Below, piece by piece: positions 1 through 11,453 of a stretch of 64,000 nt of DNA (position 1 is the stretch's first letter; each line of letters starts with the position of its first letter). The stretch comes from Rotaria socialis (lineage: Eukaryota; Rotifera; Eurotatoria; Philodinida; Philodinidae). The position numbers and the translations under genes are program-made. The notes beneath the pieces were generated by a model. That model did no database searches, had not been told where the DNA came from, and saw nothing but the letters and a program-made list of their open reading frames with translations. The stretch is from the NCBI GenBank assembly GCA_905331475.1, contig CAJNYU010000474.1, positions 1 to 64,000 of the forward strand, given 5' to 3'.

Positions 1-110
1 CACCGAGTTCTTTTCAAACCGCGACTTCCAGCGGTAACTACACGGCGGTTTCGTTAGAGCATACCGCGGTCATTATCAAAAAACCGCGTCTAACAGTGGT
101 ATCTACTTAA
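1..110. repeat. GC-rich palindromic repeat fragment, cut by window start
   Basis: GC-rich against an AT-rich background. It contains several short self-complementary runs built on the core ACCGCGGT/ACCGCG, separated by AT-rich spacers. The style matches the elements at about 8.0 kb and 56.5 kb, although I cannot show a shared ancestor by eye. The left part lies outside the window. It is probably a fragment of a short non-autonomous repeat. Confidence 0.4.
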
Positions 111-1634
111 ATATTTTTCCGTGGGCAGATTGATTTATCTTTTCGTTAAGAGATAGATTGATTTGTTTTTGAATTGAGTTTGAACTAGTCCAAACTCGGA
201 TCTTAGAATGGCCTACGACATATATGAATATATAGTTTGACTATGGGAATTCTCGACAAGGATGATTTAGACATCAGGCTGGAGTGTCTCTTCAAATTAC
301 GCGATTTGAACCGTGATGTTAGAAAAAGAAAATGCTGCAAGTGCCAAGAACTTAAGAAGTGGTCGAGAGTAACTCCAGGGCGGTAAAAAAACACCAGTCC
401 AATTTAGTGCGTAGAAGAGATAAATGAATGTATTGTATTATTAATCATAATCTTGTAGATTCCATGTTGGTGTTACAAGGAAATACAAATTGTAGATAGT
501 CACAATCGTTTTTATTTTTTATCACGGATTTCTTGAACCTCTTGTTTCCATACTTGATTTTCATTACGTGATTTTATTATGACTCGGCACAATATCAGTT
601 TACAAATGATAAGGTAATCAGTCATAGGAAGTATGAAAAGGTGCAATAAAATAAGTTATCTTCGAATCGATATGATATTGGGTTTACATTAGCACAAAAC
701 ATGGGTTTATTTTCATTGTCTATGATATGATGAAGCCTATACTACGGAATACATCGATACAATTAATGACACATTATTATTCCTTTAATTTCTTGTATCA
801 CATCTTATAAATAATATATTTTACAATGATACACTGTTCGGCATTGAAAATCGGCATGCTCTCTCGTTTACATCAATATCATATACTTTTTCTTGATTCT
901 TGTTGATCAATGTTATCTAAGGTTGACAAATTATTCAAATGGTCACTCAGATGAATAGGACACGCAAACTCTACTAATATGTATTGATTTCTGCTGCTGA
1001 TGATGATATCGCTTTAGTCTTTGTATTTTCAGATTAATTGAGTGGTATTCATTCCGAAGAAAAATTCATTTCTTATCCAATAAATATCTAAAATATAAAT
1101 CATAAAAATCTAGTATCTTCCTTATATAAGGTTACGAGGGAATTTTACTATAATTTGTCGATCTTTTTTCATGAAAAAAAAGAACACTATGATTGTAGCT
1201 TGCTTACATTTCATGTCATAAGTAGCAATACTTTTCTAAATGAGCTTTTATGAATCAAATTTCATATTGAATTATGTAAATGTGTTATTGGATGAAATAT
1301 AACAAAAAATATTTTCGAAAATGGAAGAGTAAGTTTACAACAGGAGTGGCTGAGAATTCGTTTTTAATACCATGATAGGATGAATTCTATGTATTGTTAC
1401 AAAATCTCGCGCTGTAGCCATTCTTTTTTATTTTACCTAGAACACATAAATATGCTAAATGTAAGGAAATAGATATACATCGATCTATATCCCTGCTTTA
1501 TTCAAGTAGTTATTAATTAAAATCGCTTTCATTTCGCTAACTATATATTCCAATTTCCCATTTATTTCAAATCCAAAGTGAAACACAGACGAAGAAGTTT
1601 ATTTACTATTATCCGTCCCAGAAGTCAAGGCAGT
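111..1634. other. No recognisable gene
   Basis: AT-rich sequence with only short random open frames. None has recognisable protein similarity or flanking splice sites forming a gene. I see no repeat array or RNA gene here. Confidence 0.5.
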
Positions 1635-2387
1635 CGGTTGGTTTTTTAATAACGTTTGATAGGAACACGATAGAGACCTGCGGGTTTCACTGTTTGATAG
1701 CCAAGACCCAGGCGCATATTTCCACAAGCAAAATATTTTCTAAGAAACAATTTGAAGACCAATTTTTCAGAGGATCGCTGAAAAATCACTCAGGATTTCT
1801 GGTAACTGTTATAGAAGTCTATAGATTTTCTTACACATTCGGAATCAGCATTAAAAACTGAGCCGACCAAGATATATTTTGAATCCTTCACGAACTTTTG
1901 TTTTCGTCGAGAAATTCGCTCCTGTGGTCTCGCTCAGGGGCCGGTCAAAAAGTGAACTCCAGAAAAATCCCATTTGAACAGTAGGAAGCAGGTTCCAAGT
2001 TTGCAGAATGCTGTTAGAAACCAAAATGGTAAATGAATAAACAACAAAAACAGCATTTTTCTGGAGTTCACTTTTGATCGGCCCCTGAGCGAGACCACAG
2101 GAGCGAACTTCTCGACGAAAACAAAAGTTCGTAAAAGATTCAAAATATGTATTGGTCGGCTCAGTTTTTAATGCTGAATCCGAATGTGTATGAAAATCTG
2201 TAGACTTCTATAACAGTTACCAGAAATCCGGAGTGGTTTTTCAGTGATCCTCTGGAAAATTGGTCTTTACCTTTTTCCTTAGAAAATATTTTGCTTGTGG
2301 AAATATGTGTCTGGGTCTTTGCTATCAAACAGTGAAAACCGCAGGTCTCTATCTTGTTCCTATCAAACGTTATTCAAAAAACAACCG
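1635..2387. mobile_element. Foldback (long inverted repeat) element
   Basis: Two arms of about 330 bp (roughly 1635-1968 and 2055-2387) are reverse complements of each other with about 90% match by eye. They enclose a loop of about 86 bp. The outer ends read CGGTTGGTTTTTTAATAACG and, on the other strand, CGGTTGTTTTTTGAATAACG. No transposase-like frame is present; the open frame over the loop is only a by-product of the arms. The structure fits a foldback or MITE-type non-autonomous DNA element. A transcript through it would fold into long dsRNA. I could not define a target-site duplication. Confidence 0.75.
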
Positions 2388-2790
2388 ATATTTTCTATAT
2401 TTTTCAAACTAATCCTATAATAGGCTATATTTTGAGCTTCTTCACTATACGTGGTGTATTCAGATTTCCGAAAAAGTAAATTTCTATCTCACTATTAAAA
2501 GATATACAAGAGTGCCAACAGAAATTTTCGTAATTATCTTTACACGCGAAAGAAAATTATAAGAAAATACCATACTTTCAAATACCTCCCAACAATCTTT
2601 CCTGCAAATTTCGAAAATCAGTTTCACATACGCATCGAAATTTCCCGTCAATTTTGGAAATAATTAATAATATGAAAGCAAATTAGAATCCACAGAAAAT
2701 ATTGATTCTCGAGTAATTTCGCTCATCACCTAGAAACTAGGGAAATTACGGAAATTTCTATATCCATATCATATAGTGTGATGGATTCAC

Positions 2791-2993
2791 CTGTTATACA
2801 CTCATCGCTGAGAGCAGTGCCTCTCTTTGCCATTGTTCTCTTTCGCGCACTCATATAAATACCCTTGTTCAACTGTTGTTCATCAGCCATTCTTGACTCA
2901 ATCTTCTTCTCCTATCATTTTCGTCCCTTTTTCGTTGTAATCCTTCCATAATATATGAAAAAATAAACCACAAGTAACTCAAAACCGTTACAC
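2791..2993 (+). mobile_element. Possible solo LTR (alternatively an orphan promoter)
   Basis: This block of about 200 bp starts TGTTATAC and ends GTTACA. It has a good TATA box (TATAAATA near 2855), a pyrimidine-rich stretch and an AATAAA about 100 bp further on. That order is typical of an LTR. No internal retroelement coding sequence lies beside it and I found no clear flanking duplication, so it would be a solo-LTR fossil of unknown family. A plain RNA polymerase II promoter without a visible gene is the alternative. Confidence 0.3.
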
Positions 2994-3630
2994 TATGTTC
3001 AATGAAAGTATTCTCGCATTGAATTTGGACCTAACGATGAGATTAATATACATGTATATAGTACGATTACTGTATATGTAGGAGACTATGAGTGTGAACT
3101 TTGATAAAAGAATAATATTGTAGAAATGAGAATTTCGATAGCATTCTATAGTTACAAATTGTTAGATTATGTTTAACAGGTCTGTATTGATTCATGAGGT
3201 TAGTGCGATGAGAAAATATGACGGAATCAGGAAACCAATTGTCTGATCATTCATGTAGTGGTTGTGTGCATGAATGGTTTCTTTAGAAGAAAGCCAAGTG
3301 AATTCTTCAGGTCGATGATAGTCATTCATTTAAAACAATTCGACAGAAGCCTTTAAATATGTTTCTATAGGACTGAAAATAACTTGTCTGACTTTTCAGG
3401 CTACAGATACAATGTTCTACATAAAAATATAATCCATACAGTAATTCATTCTTACATAAATTTATATAAATCAAAAACAAAAATAAAACTATCAATAAAA
3501 TATACATCATTAAGCATCATTCATTTTCTCTTTTGAAATGAAAATATAGAATAACACGGATTAATTCAGAGAATAAACTAAAACTTTGAAATCAATAAAA
3601 CATCCTTTTTTGAAAAACCTAAAACAGGTA
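2994..3630. other. No recognisable gene; 3' flank of the first PDK gene
   Basis: AT-rich sequence with short unsupported frames. The 3' untranslated region of the minus-strand kinase gene probably occupies the right end. I see nothing else. Confidence 0.5.
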
Positions 3631-5660
3631 TTATTTCTTTTTTGTCCAATCTGATTTATACTTTCGTGATGAATAATATTCATAAGCAGCTCGATTACAT
3701 ATTGGTAACCATTCACTGGCTTGATCTTCAACAGCCTGAAAAAAAACATACTAAAATCTTCTAAATATTATTTTCTCATTTACTTGAAGATAAACATATG
3801 CATCAGTACCATATCCATCGATGGAATGAATTTGCATATCGCCATTAAAATAGCGAGCGTAGAGTCGACTCTATATATATATGTATATATCACACATCAT
3901 CATTTTATTTCAATCGATATTACAGGGTAAACATACTATTGGAAGGCCATAACCAAAGCCAGCTAGCGGAATAGGACCCGAATGTTGAGAATCAGTTAAT
4001 GATACAGGCCTTGGCGCAGTCGAATACATATATCTGAAGATTTTATCAGCTTTTGAACGTGGAATTCCACCTCCACGATCACTAGAAATATATCATTATC
4101 GTTTAAGAAATAAATCCATGATTATCTTTACCTAATATGAATAGTTAGATCTTCTTTTGCTTTGACAATATTAACCTAGAATCAAGAAACAAAATCAATT
4201 GATTCAAGTCACTGAAGAAAAAAAACAATAAAACGAACTGTGATTGGAGGTAGTTTATTGCTTGATTTTTGACTTTCTGCATATTCAACAGTTGCACGCA
4301 TAGCATTCTAAAATAAATATAATTTTATCAATATTACTTCATATTCATTCTTACTTTGAATAATTCAAACATAATATGATAGAGATGTGATGGAACATAA
4401 GCTATGGAAATTAGTTCATCGGGATTCGTCGCTAAAAAAGAGCATTAAACAAATCTCAATTCAAACAATCAAAAATGAATCATTACTACCGTTAATAGTA
4501 CGAAGTCTCAATGAAGGAGCTACCAAATAATAACCTTCACATAAAAATTGAGCATTTTCAAATGCGTCTAAAATATCAAAAACAAATCTTTCAATTCATA
4601 CTTAGTAACTTTTTTCAAATAGTACCTTTAACTGTATCTTCTAGAAAACAGTTAGGATCAACAAAACCAAGATGCGAAGGATGTTCAGGTACTTCTTCGC
4701 CAAAACACATAGCTAAAAGAAAAACAGTTTAAGAGACATTATTTGAAACAAATTTTGATTTCAGACAGATAAACTTATTAAAAATTTTAGTTAAACATGC
4801 AAAGCGCCTAATCATTTTTACGTGTGAGTTAGTCTTAAATGAGTACTCGTACATGATCGAACCTAATTACCGTGAATATTTAATTTCGTTGTTTTTTTCT
4901 GAAAACTATCCGTTGAAAATTCAACGCTATAGTGTCTGCAAGTTTAGATCTAATCTAAATATTGAATTAAACTAAATTCTTACTATGTTGATACATGAGT
5001 AATCGTATTGATATTCGTGATAAATAAAATCGATTAAGGAAATATTGTATCTGTGATTCTTCATATTCTTTCACTTTTCCAGAATCGGAAAATTCCATAT
5101 AACCCTAAAATAAAATAATCTTCTTCTTACGAAAAAAAAAGGAACAAGGAAAGTATGTAATAAATTACTTGTGCTAAGGTTTCAACAACCGATTTGTGCC
5201 GTCTTCGTATATTTTGTAACGTTTCAGTAAATCTATATAAGATGAAACGTAAATCGGTTTTCAGTTTTACTTTCTAGTTACTTTTTAATAATTTCACCGG
5301 TTGGTTTCAAATTCTTAAAAGAATGTAATTCAAATAAACTTGTACCATACCATCCATTTACTGTTTTAACACTTGGCATTTTAAGAAGACGTGGTGGTAA
5401 ATGTCCCATTTCTTTCATCATCGAAGCAAGTCGTACTGGTAATTCATTGCGAAGAAATAAAAATGACTGTTGAGCATCACCTTCACGTGCTACAAATAGT
5501 AAAATTAAATATTAGCTAAAATTCAATAAATTGATTAAAATAATCTACCAAATTCTACTATTCTTTTCATTGTTAATCCAGTTGGCGGATATTGAGCATA
5601 ATGATCGACAATATGCGCCAATGATTGATGTTGAGAACGTAAAAAACGAGTCACATGCAT
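3631..5660 (-). CDS. PDK: Pyruvate dehydrogenase kinase, copy A (12 exons)
   Basis: Mitochondrial protein kinase of the histidine-kinase-like GHKL fold. The family phosphorylates the E1-alpha subunit of pyruvate dehydrogenase and switches the complex off. I read 12 exons with short GT..AG introns, giving about 400 residues, the usual family length. The N-terminal helical bundle includes [20 protein letters not shown] and [20 protein letters not shown]. The ATP-binding half has the N-box [12 protein letters not shown], the G1 box DRGGGIP and the glycine lid [16 protein letters not shown]. The C-terminal tail ends in SDWTKKK; this Asp-Trp (DW) motif favours PDK over the related branched-chain kinase BCKDK. 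The start at 5660 (MHVTRFLRS) is the first in-frame ATG; no long transit peptide is obvious. Copy B lies 193 bp upstream on the same strand. Confidence 0.93.
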
Positions 5661-5852
5661 GATTCGCTTTTTTCTTTTTATTGATTATGAAACATCAAAA
5701 ATAATTTTAGTTCTGCTATATAGATTACTTCAGTTATTCACATACTATCTAAAAATTATTCGGTAGTCAATACATCTAAGTTAAAGCACTATTTTATATA
5801 GAAAAAATATGTCAAATATATAATAATTCGGGAAAAGAAAATCTTCGTAAGT

Positions 5853-8800
5853 CTATGTCCAATCAGAACCTTTTTTTGTTGTATACGAATATCGCATTTT
5901 GCTAGATATGGGTAAATGTTCGCTAGAAAATAAAATATATAAAATTTCCATCGATTTCTCTTGAATCATAGAATAGTTTACCTAGCATTTGCAGGTTCCG
6001 CCTAGAAAAGAAAAGAGAATCAATATGAAAATGTAATCCCATATCGATTTAATTACTTTGATTGAAACATATGCCCAAGTGCCCATACCTTCAACAGATG
6101 CTAGAGATAGATTTCCTTGAAAATATTTTGCATAGAGACGAGCTATCGGTAAACCATAACCAAAGCCAGCGATGGGCGTTCCTTTCGCGACATTATTGGA
6201 ATCAGTTTGTGGCTTTGGTGCAGTTGAATACATATAATGAAATAGTTGTGATAATTTTGAACGTGGTACACCACCTTTACAACAACAAAAAACTATTAAA
6301 TATGATATTTATCTATGAAAAACATTTCGGATCAAAACTTTATGATTCATTTTTTTCCTGCTAACTATAATATTCGAAATAAGCAAACTAGTGAACTAGA
6401 TATAGATCATTTAAGATAAAGTATATCGATGAACAGATCACTGCAATCTTATGGACATTTTTCATACAGTAAGAATTTCATAAAAAAATTTAATAAAATT
6501 CTTATTAGAAATAAATTCTTTTCCTACTTCCTATTAACCTGAATGATTGTGAGACTTCTTTTGTTTTATTCAACTTATGCTCTTAAAATTTTCGAAGAAA
6601 CTTACCACCACGATCAGCTATTGCTATTGTTACATCTTCATGGCCTTTGACAATATGAACACGTACAGGTGGATATTCTTTTGCATCTAAACCATAGCGT
6701 TCAACAGTTGCACGAAGTGAATTCTGTTTTGTAAAAAAAAACTTGAAAGTTTAAAATTTAGGGATAAAAGGAAACACTCACTTTCAATAGTTCAAATGCA
6801 ATGTGATAAAGATGCGCTGGAATATAGACAATAGTGACATGACTGTTTTCGTTATCACATTCTGTGTATCAAAGAGAGAATTTTCGATTTAGTTTTTTTT
6901 GTATTTTTCAATAGAATATCTTTACCATTGTGAGATGTGATTTCAAGGGCAGGAATCCGATATGATGCTCGTTCGAATAAATGTTTTGCCGTAGCATATG
7001 CGTCTATAGATATACATTCAGGTGAAGGTTATAAAGATAAGTAATCGATCGAAAGTAAATATTTTTTTCATTCTCTTAGAGTTGTTTTTTAAAAAATAAC
7101 AAAAGAAAAAAATAGATGTGTTTTTCTTCTATATTTGAGTACATATTGTTTTGAATCAAATGAAAATAGCACGGTTAAGATTAGTTTTTTTTTTGAGTAT
7201 CATCATCAGGAAACTAGAGAATAAAAGTTCTGTATCCTTTCTTAAAACAGTTCTATGGAATAACTCATGCTATATTTTAAAAGTAAGCTGACAGTTAGAT
7301 TGGCAGCAACTGAAAGCTACTGAAAATATTTAATTTTTATATATTTTGTTCTAAAAAACGCTTAAAACATGAAAAAAAAAATGACGTCGAAAATATTCTA
7401 ATCGAAAAATAGATTAACACATCCCAACTGAATGATTATGTTCATGGAACCTATTTTTCAAAATCTGACATCTATTTAGTAGTGTAATCATGAAAATGGA
7501 TTATATTGACTGACAACACCTGTAGTGGTCTTCAAGCGAGAAATATCAAATAAATAAATCATATATCCACTTCGTAAGTCAAATCTTATATATTCTAATA
7601 TTTTATTGTCCTTCAAATTTTGTAAACAGAGACAAATGTTATAAGTTACTCAGAAAAATATGATGATGATGAAGAAATTTTCTAGATTTTTTGTAATTTT
7701 CAGAAAATTGGCATGAGACGCTTTAATATATGCATCAATGAGCTCATTGAAAAGGTCGTAATTAAGTTTCTTGACATATGGATAGATCCGACATCTCGCA
7801 TTACATAGATAGCCAGAGAACTACTAGATCTAAATATCAATATGATATGGATATTGAATTAAGAAAGGAACGATACTCTTGAGTTTTTTAGTTCTATGGG
7901 CCAGCGAATATTTATAGAGAGTTTCACTGATACTAAGACACGCACATACGAAAATTACTTTTAAAAACATTGTCATCAAAACAAGATGATGTGTACCCAT
8001 GTTGCGAATACCGGATCAATTTTTGCGGTAACCCGCGGTATTTATCCGTTCTGCGGTAATGGTAGCCTGTAACCGGACCGGTAAAACCGCGGTAAACCGG
8101 CGGTTTTTTGCGCATGTTTATCACATGGGTAAATATCCATCAACATATGTAGTAATATTCAACATTTATGTACTTTGACCCGATTACAATGAACTTATGG
8201 TTCACATTTTAATTGACTTACGGAAAGAAAAACTCTTCGAAATTATATGAGTTGCAGCCAATACCACTGGAGATTTTGCTTACTTAATGTTGTTTTTATG
8301 GGTACGATGAAAAAGCAAAAAACCACTGACAAAATAATCAGTTTTATACGTACTCAGAGATAAAGTACGATGAAAATAACGAGTATTTGAAGTTTTGTTT
8401 TTCTCTGTGATATGAAAAGAAAAAGAATGTAATATTCGATTACAGTCGATTCACAGGTGCCGTACTATTCTTTTTTTGGCCTTTAAATTATTATCACTTA
8501 ATAAAAATTATATTGCGATGAGAAATATTTCAAAGTTCGCCTTATTTAAATATACAGAATAAACACTGATGATCAAATGTGATAGATACAAGATACAAAC
8601 AAAAATTTACCTTGAACAATACGAACTACGTCACAGTAAGGGTCAATAATACCCGCTTGTTGTGGATGTTGAGGAAACTCATTACCAAACAGCAGAGCTA
8701 GAAAAATAAATTTCATTAAACTCAAACCAATAAAATATAAAACAATGATTTACTATGTTGATAAATTAATGTTCTTATTCCGATACGATTCATGAAAATT

Positions 8801-9479
8801 CGGTCATAGAAATATTGTAAATGGTTTTTTTCTATTAAATCAATAGGACCCGCTTTATCCATTTCCATATAAGCCTGAAAAACATATCGAGATTAATAAA
8901 ACATAAAATAGCTATTCGACTCTTCACTCGAGCAAAAATTGGAATAATATCCGCATGACGTCGTCGAATACCAACTAATGTTTCTGTAAAACTATATGAT
9001 ATTAGTCGAACAATAATAAATATTAGTTCTATTATAGAACAGGATATTAAATAGAAAAGTACTTGCGAAGTGCTGTTGGATTTGGTTCAATATTATTAAA
9101 TGCTAGAACTTCTGAAAAACTTTGATCATATGATTTATTTATTAATTGAAAACTTGGCGTTTCAAGTAATCTATGAATAAGATATAGATTTGATTTACTT
9201 TTAGTTTCATTTAAATCATACCTTGTCGGTATATAATTCATTTCTTTCCGCATATGAGACCATCGAACAAGTAATTCAACACGTAAAAATTTATAGGAGT
9301 CTTTTATATCACCGTCAACCGCTACAAATAGAAGTTAATAATGAGAATAATCGATTTTTTTCATTCTTCATTAACATACCAAAATCAATGAGACTTTTAA
9401 GTGTCACTGGTGTAGGTTGAAATCGAGCATATTGTTCAAATTGTTTTGAAAGTTTGAAAACTACTCGGCTAAGACGCAT
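5853..9479 (-). CDS. PDK: Pyruvate dehydrogenase kinase, copy B (divergent tandem paralogue)
   Basis: Second PDK-family gene, same strand and largely the same intron layout as copy A. It starts at 9479 ([20 protein letters not shown]). Kinase landmarks are intact: N-box [13 protein letters not shown]1 box ADRGGGVPRSK, lid [18 protein letters not shown] and a C-terminal GSDWT with the DW motif. Differences from A: the lid and the following strand share one exon, the 3' end uses a 20-nt micro-exon (5982-6001), and an intron of about 1.6 kb (7010-8610) carries a GC-rich repeat. The helical half around 9061-9340 is much diverged from A and is lysine/asparagine-rich. The conserved boxes suggest a working enzyme of altered regulation; that part is inference. 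Expected role: phosphorylating pyruvate dehydrogenase E1 in mitochondria. Confidence 0.9.
8001..8116. repeat. GC-rich palindromic insertion inside a PDK intron
   Basis: Abrupt GC-rich island within a 1.6 kb intron. It has several nested self-complementary runs, such as GCGGTAACCCGCGGTA against ACCGCGGTAAACCGGCGG, and ends near GCGCATG. It resembles the island at window start and, less closely, those at 56.5 and 61.7 kb. It is likely a short non-autonomous element or its remnant. No coding content. Confidence 0.5.
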
Positions 9480-10099
9480 TTTGTTCTTTACAATACCAAT
9501 ATATCTGAAGTATATTCACATTATTTATAAGCATATGTTATCTGCGTTTTATCTCATATGAGTATAGAACAAGTAGTGACTATTCAAAGAGAACATTAAT
9601 TTCCTTAGAGTTTATAATTTGCAATAACTCAACAATATGTGTCTGTGCTTCGAACAATCAAAATTCATTATTTGAGGCTTTCAAAAGGTCACTTCCGAAG
9701 AGTAATCTAGATAAAATCTTCATTTATGAGTCTTATTCAATTTTATTTTAAATTCATATGTTATTAGTAGAATTTTAGATTGAAAGAAATGATGATGATA
9801 GCATCGATTCTGTGATTAAATTTTTTACTATTTAGAATGTATTGAGAAATTGCAAAAAAATGCATGTGAAATAAAAACGGCGAATTGAAAAAAGGCATAC
9901 TCTACACATGCAACTTACACAATATTTCTAATGAAGATAATATTTTAATAATAACAATCTGAAGAATAAGATATCAATGAAAGATTTTTCTGATCTGCAA
10001 TGACCATGTTTTTTTTTTCCAACCGAAATAAAAGAGGTAGATTGTTATTAAATCCAAAGAAAAACATTTATTTAAACAATGAAGAAAAAAACATCAAGT
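9480..10099. other. Intergenic spacer, no gene seen
   Basis: AT-rich spacer between the start of PDK copy B and the 3' end of the Nup62-like pair. It probably holds the PDK promoter and the 3' UTR of the 10100 gene. No RNA gene or repeat was recognised. Confidence 0.5.
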
Positions 10100-10852
10100 T
10101 TACGAATTGAATAACCGTTGTGTTGTTTGTGTGACTTTATTTTCGATTTCTGTAACATTAGTATCAACGAAAGTCAACATTTTAAAGCATGAATCTAATG
10201 TTTTTGTTAATTGTTTTATATTCTGTTCATTAAGAACTGTCGTATCAACATTTTGATTTGTTGGTAACTGTGTATCATTGTCATTATCATCATCTTGTTC
10301 ATTCAATTTATCAACAATCTCTTGTAAATCTTTCGTTGAACACTTAACTAACGAATCTAATTGTTCCATCAATTGAAAATTCTTCATACGCTCGTTAAAT
10401 GTTGATGGTAATAGTTGATTCAAATACATATTCTGTTGTTGTATTGAATAAATATCATTTTGCAATGGTGGTAATTGTAAAATGTCATTTTCTAGACGTA
10501 TGATATTTGTTTCCAATTCTTTTTCGTGTGTATCCAATAATTTTAATTCATCTTGTAAATGATTTTGTTGTAGTTGCATATGATTGATGTCACGTTGAAC
10601 TACTTGTAATGTTTCACGATATGTTGATAAATCAACATCGCGTTGTCGAACTGATTGAGATAAATTTTCATACGATAAACGATGTTTTGTATCAAAATCA
10701 GTTTGCCATTTAGTTAATAAACGTTCAAAATCACGATATGTACGTGTTACTGGTTTACTTGTTGGCGCTGCTGCTGTTGTTATTGTACTTGTAGTTGCTA
10801 TCGGAACATTTGTTGAGGTGATCGTAGCGGTTGGTGTAGCAGAAAAATTCAT
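10100..10852 (-). CDS. Nup62-like nucleoporin coiled coil, FG-less, copy 1 (downstream cistron)
   Basis: A 250-residue protein in one exon. After a 35-residue Thr/Ala-rich leader it matches the C-terminal Nsp1/Nup62 coiled-coil module: TYRDFERLLTKWQTDFD, a long heptad region with HEKELETNIIRLENDI (compare the QQKELEDLLxPLEE segment of vertebrate Nup62), then a tail helix QLTKTLDSCFKMLTFVDTNV. In the nuclear pore this module pairs with Nup54 and Nup58 to build the central channel. No FG dipeptides are present, so the usual permeability-barrier half is absent. The start at 10852 sits directly after a pyrimidine-rich TTTTTTTGTATTTCAG, meaning a splice acceptor abuts the ATG. The upstream paralogue ends 46 bp away. 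The family call comes from my own motif reading. Confidence 0.75.
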   Translation of the reverse strand: MNFSATPTATITSTNVPIATTSTITTAAAPTSKPVTRTYRDFERLLTKWQTDFDTKHRLSYENLSQSVRQRDVDLSTYRETLQVVQRDINHMQLQQNHLQDELKLLDTHEKELETNIIRLENDILQLPPLQNDIYSIQQQNMYLNQLLPSTFNERMKNFQLMEQLDSLVKCSTKDLQEIVDKLNEQDDDNDNDTQLPTNQNVDTTVLNEQNIKQLTKTLDSCFKMLTFVDTNVTEIENKVTQTTQRLFNS

Positions 10853-10898
10853 CTGAAATACAAAAAAATAATAAAGTTTCTATCCGTTTTTATTTATT
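10853..10898 (-). promoter_or_regulatory. 46-bp intercistronic spacer with polyA signal and splice acceptor
   Basis: On the minus strand, the stop of the upstream Nup62-like ORF (10899-10901) is followed at once by AATAAATAAA. A T-rich tract then ends in TTTCAG, which touches the ATG at 10852. PolyA signal plus 3' splice site in a very short gap is the layout of trans-spliced operons. Spliced-leader trans-splicing is known in bdelloid rotifers. A cis intron starting inside the upstream ORF is the alternative. Confidence 0.5.
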
Positions 10899-11453
10899 TT
10901 ATAATTTAATCTGTTTCATAGTTTCTTGAATGCTATCAATATCACGAAAACATGTTTGTAAGTCATCTATTGTCTTTACAATCGAACTATCTGTGCCTAT
11001 TTGAAGTGATCCATAGAGTTGTTTCGTTGTTTCGACGAGTTCATTTAACTGATTATCAACTGATTCCATAAGATCGTTGACCATTGGACGATCTTGTTCT
11101 GTTTTCATATTGGATAATATGTTTGGTAGACGAGTTTTACTGTCATTATTCAATTGTTCAATGTTATTTTCTAATTCATTATTATATTTGTGTAGAGCTT
11201 CAGTAGATAATTGAAATTGTTCTAAATTATCTTCGATGTTTCCAAGTAAATTTTGAGCTTCAATAAATGATTCCGTTGTTTTATTGAGTGATTCTTGCTT
11301 TTGACTTAATTGATAAGCATATTGAAGAAGATATTCTTCATTTTTCATTAAATCATCACGCCATTTATTAATTATTTCATGTAGATCATTCGATGTTTTG
11401 TTTGGTTTAGTAAGAATTGTGGAAATAAAATCATGTGATGAGGACGTAGACAT
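10899..11453 (-). CDS. Nup62-like nucleoporin coiled coil, FG-less, copy 2 (upstream cistron)
   Basis: A single-exon protein of 184 residues. It opens near residue 20 with DLHEIINKWRDDLMKNEEYL, close to the LEDIINKWxxELEEQE start of the Nup62 C-terminal domain. A heptad-rich helix follows, then a second helical block from about residue 120 (MVNDLMESVDNQLNELVETT) like the Nup62 C-terminal helix. It lacks FG repeats and the Thr-rich leader of its neighbour. It is recognisably paralogous to the 10100-10852 protein but far diverged. Likely role: structural part of the central pore channel, or a partner in that coiled coil. Start at 11453; an AAAG just before the ATG could be a trans-splice site, but this is weak. 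Confidence 0.72.
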   Translation of the reverse strand: MSTSSSHDFISTILTKPNKTSNDLHEIINKWRDDLMKNEEYLLQYAYQLSQKQESLNKTTESFIEAQNLLGNIEDNLEQFQLSTEALHKYNNELENNIEQLNNDSKTRLPNILSNMKTEQDRPMVNDLMESVDNQLNELVETTKQLYGSLQIGTDSSIVKTIDDLQTCFRDIDSIQETMKQIKL

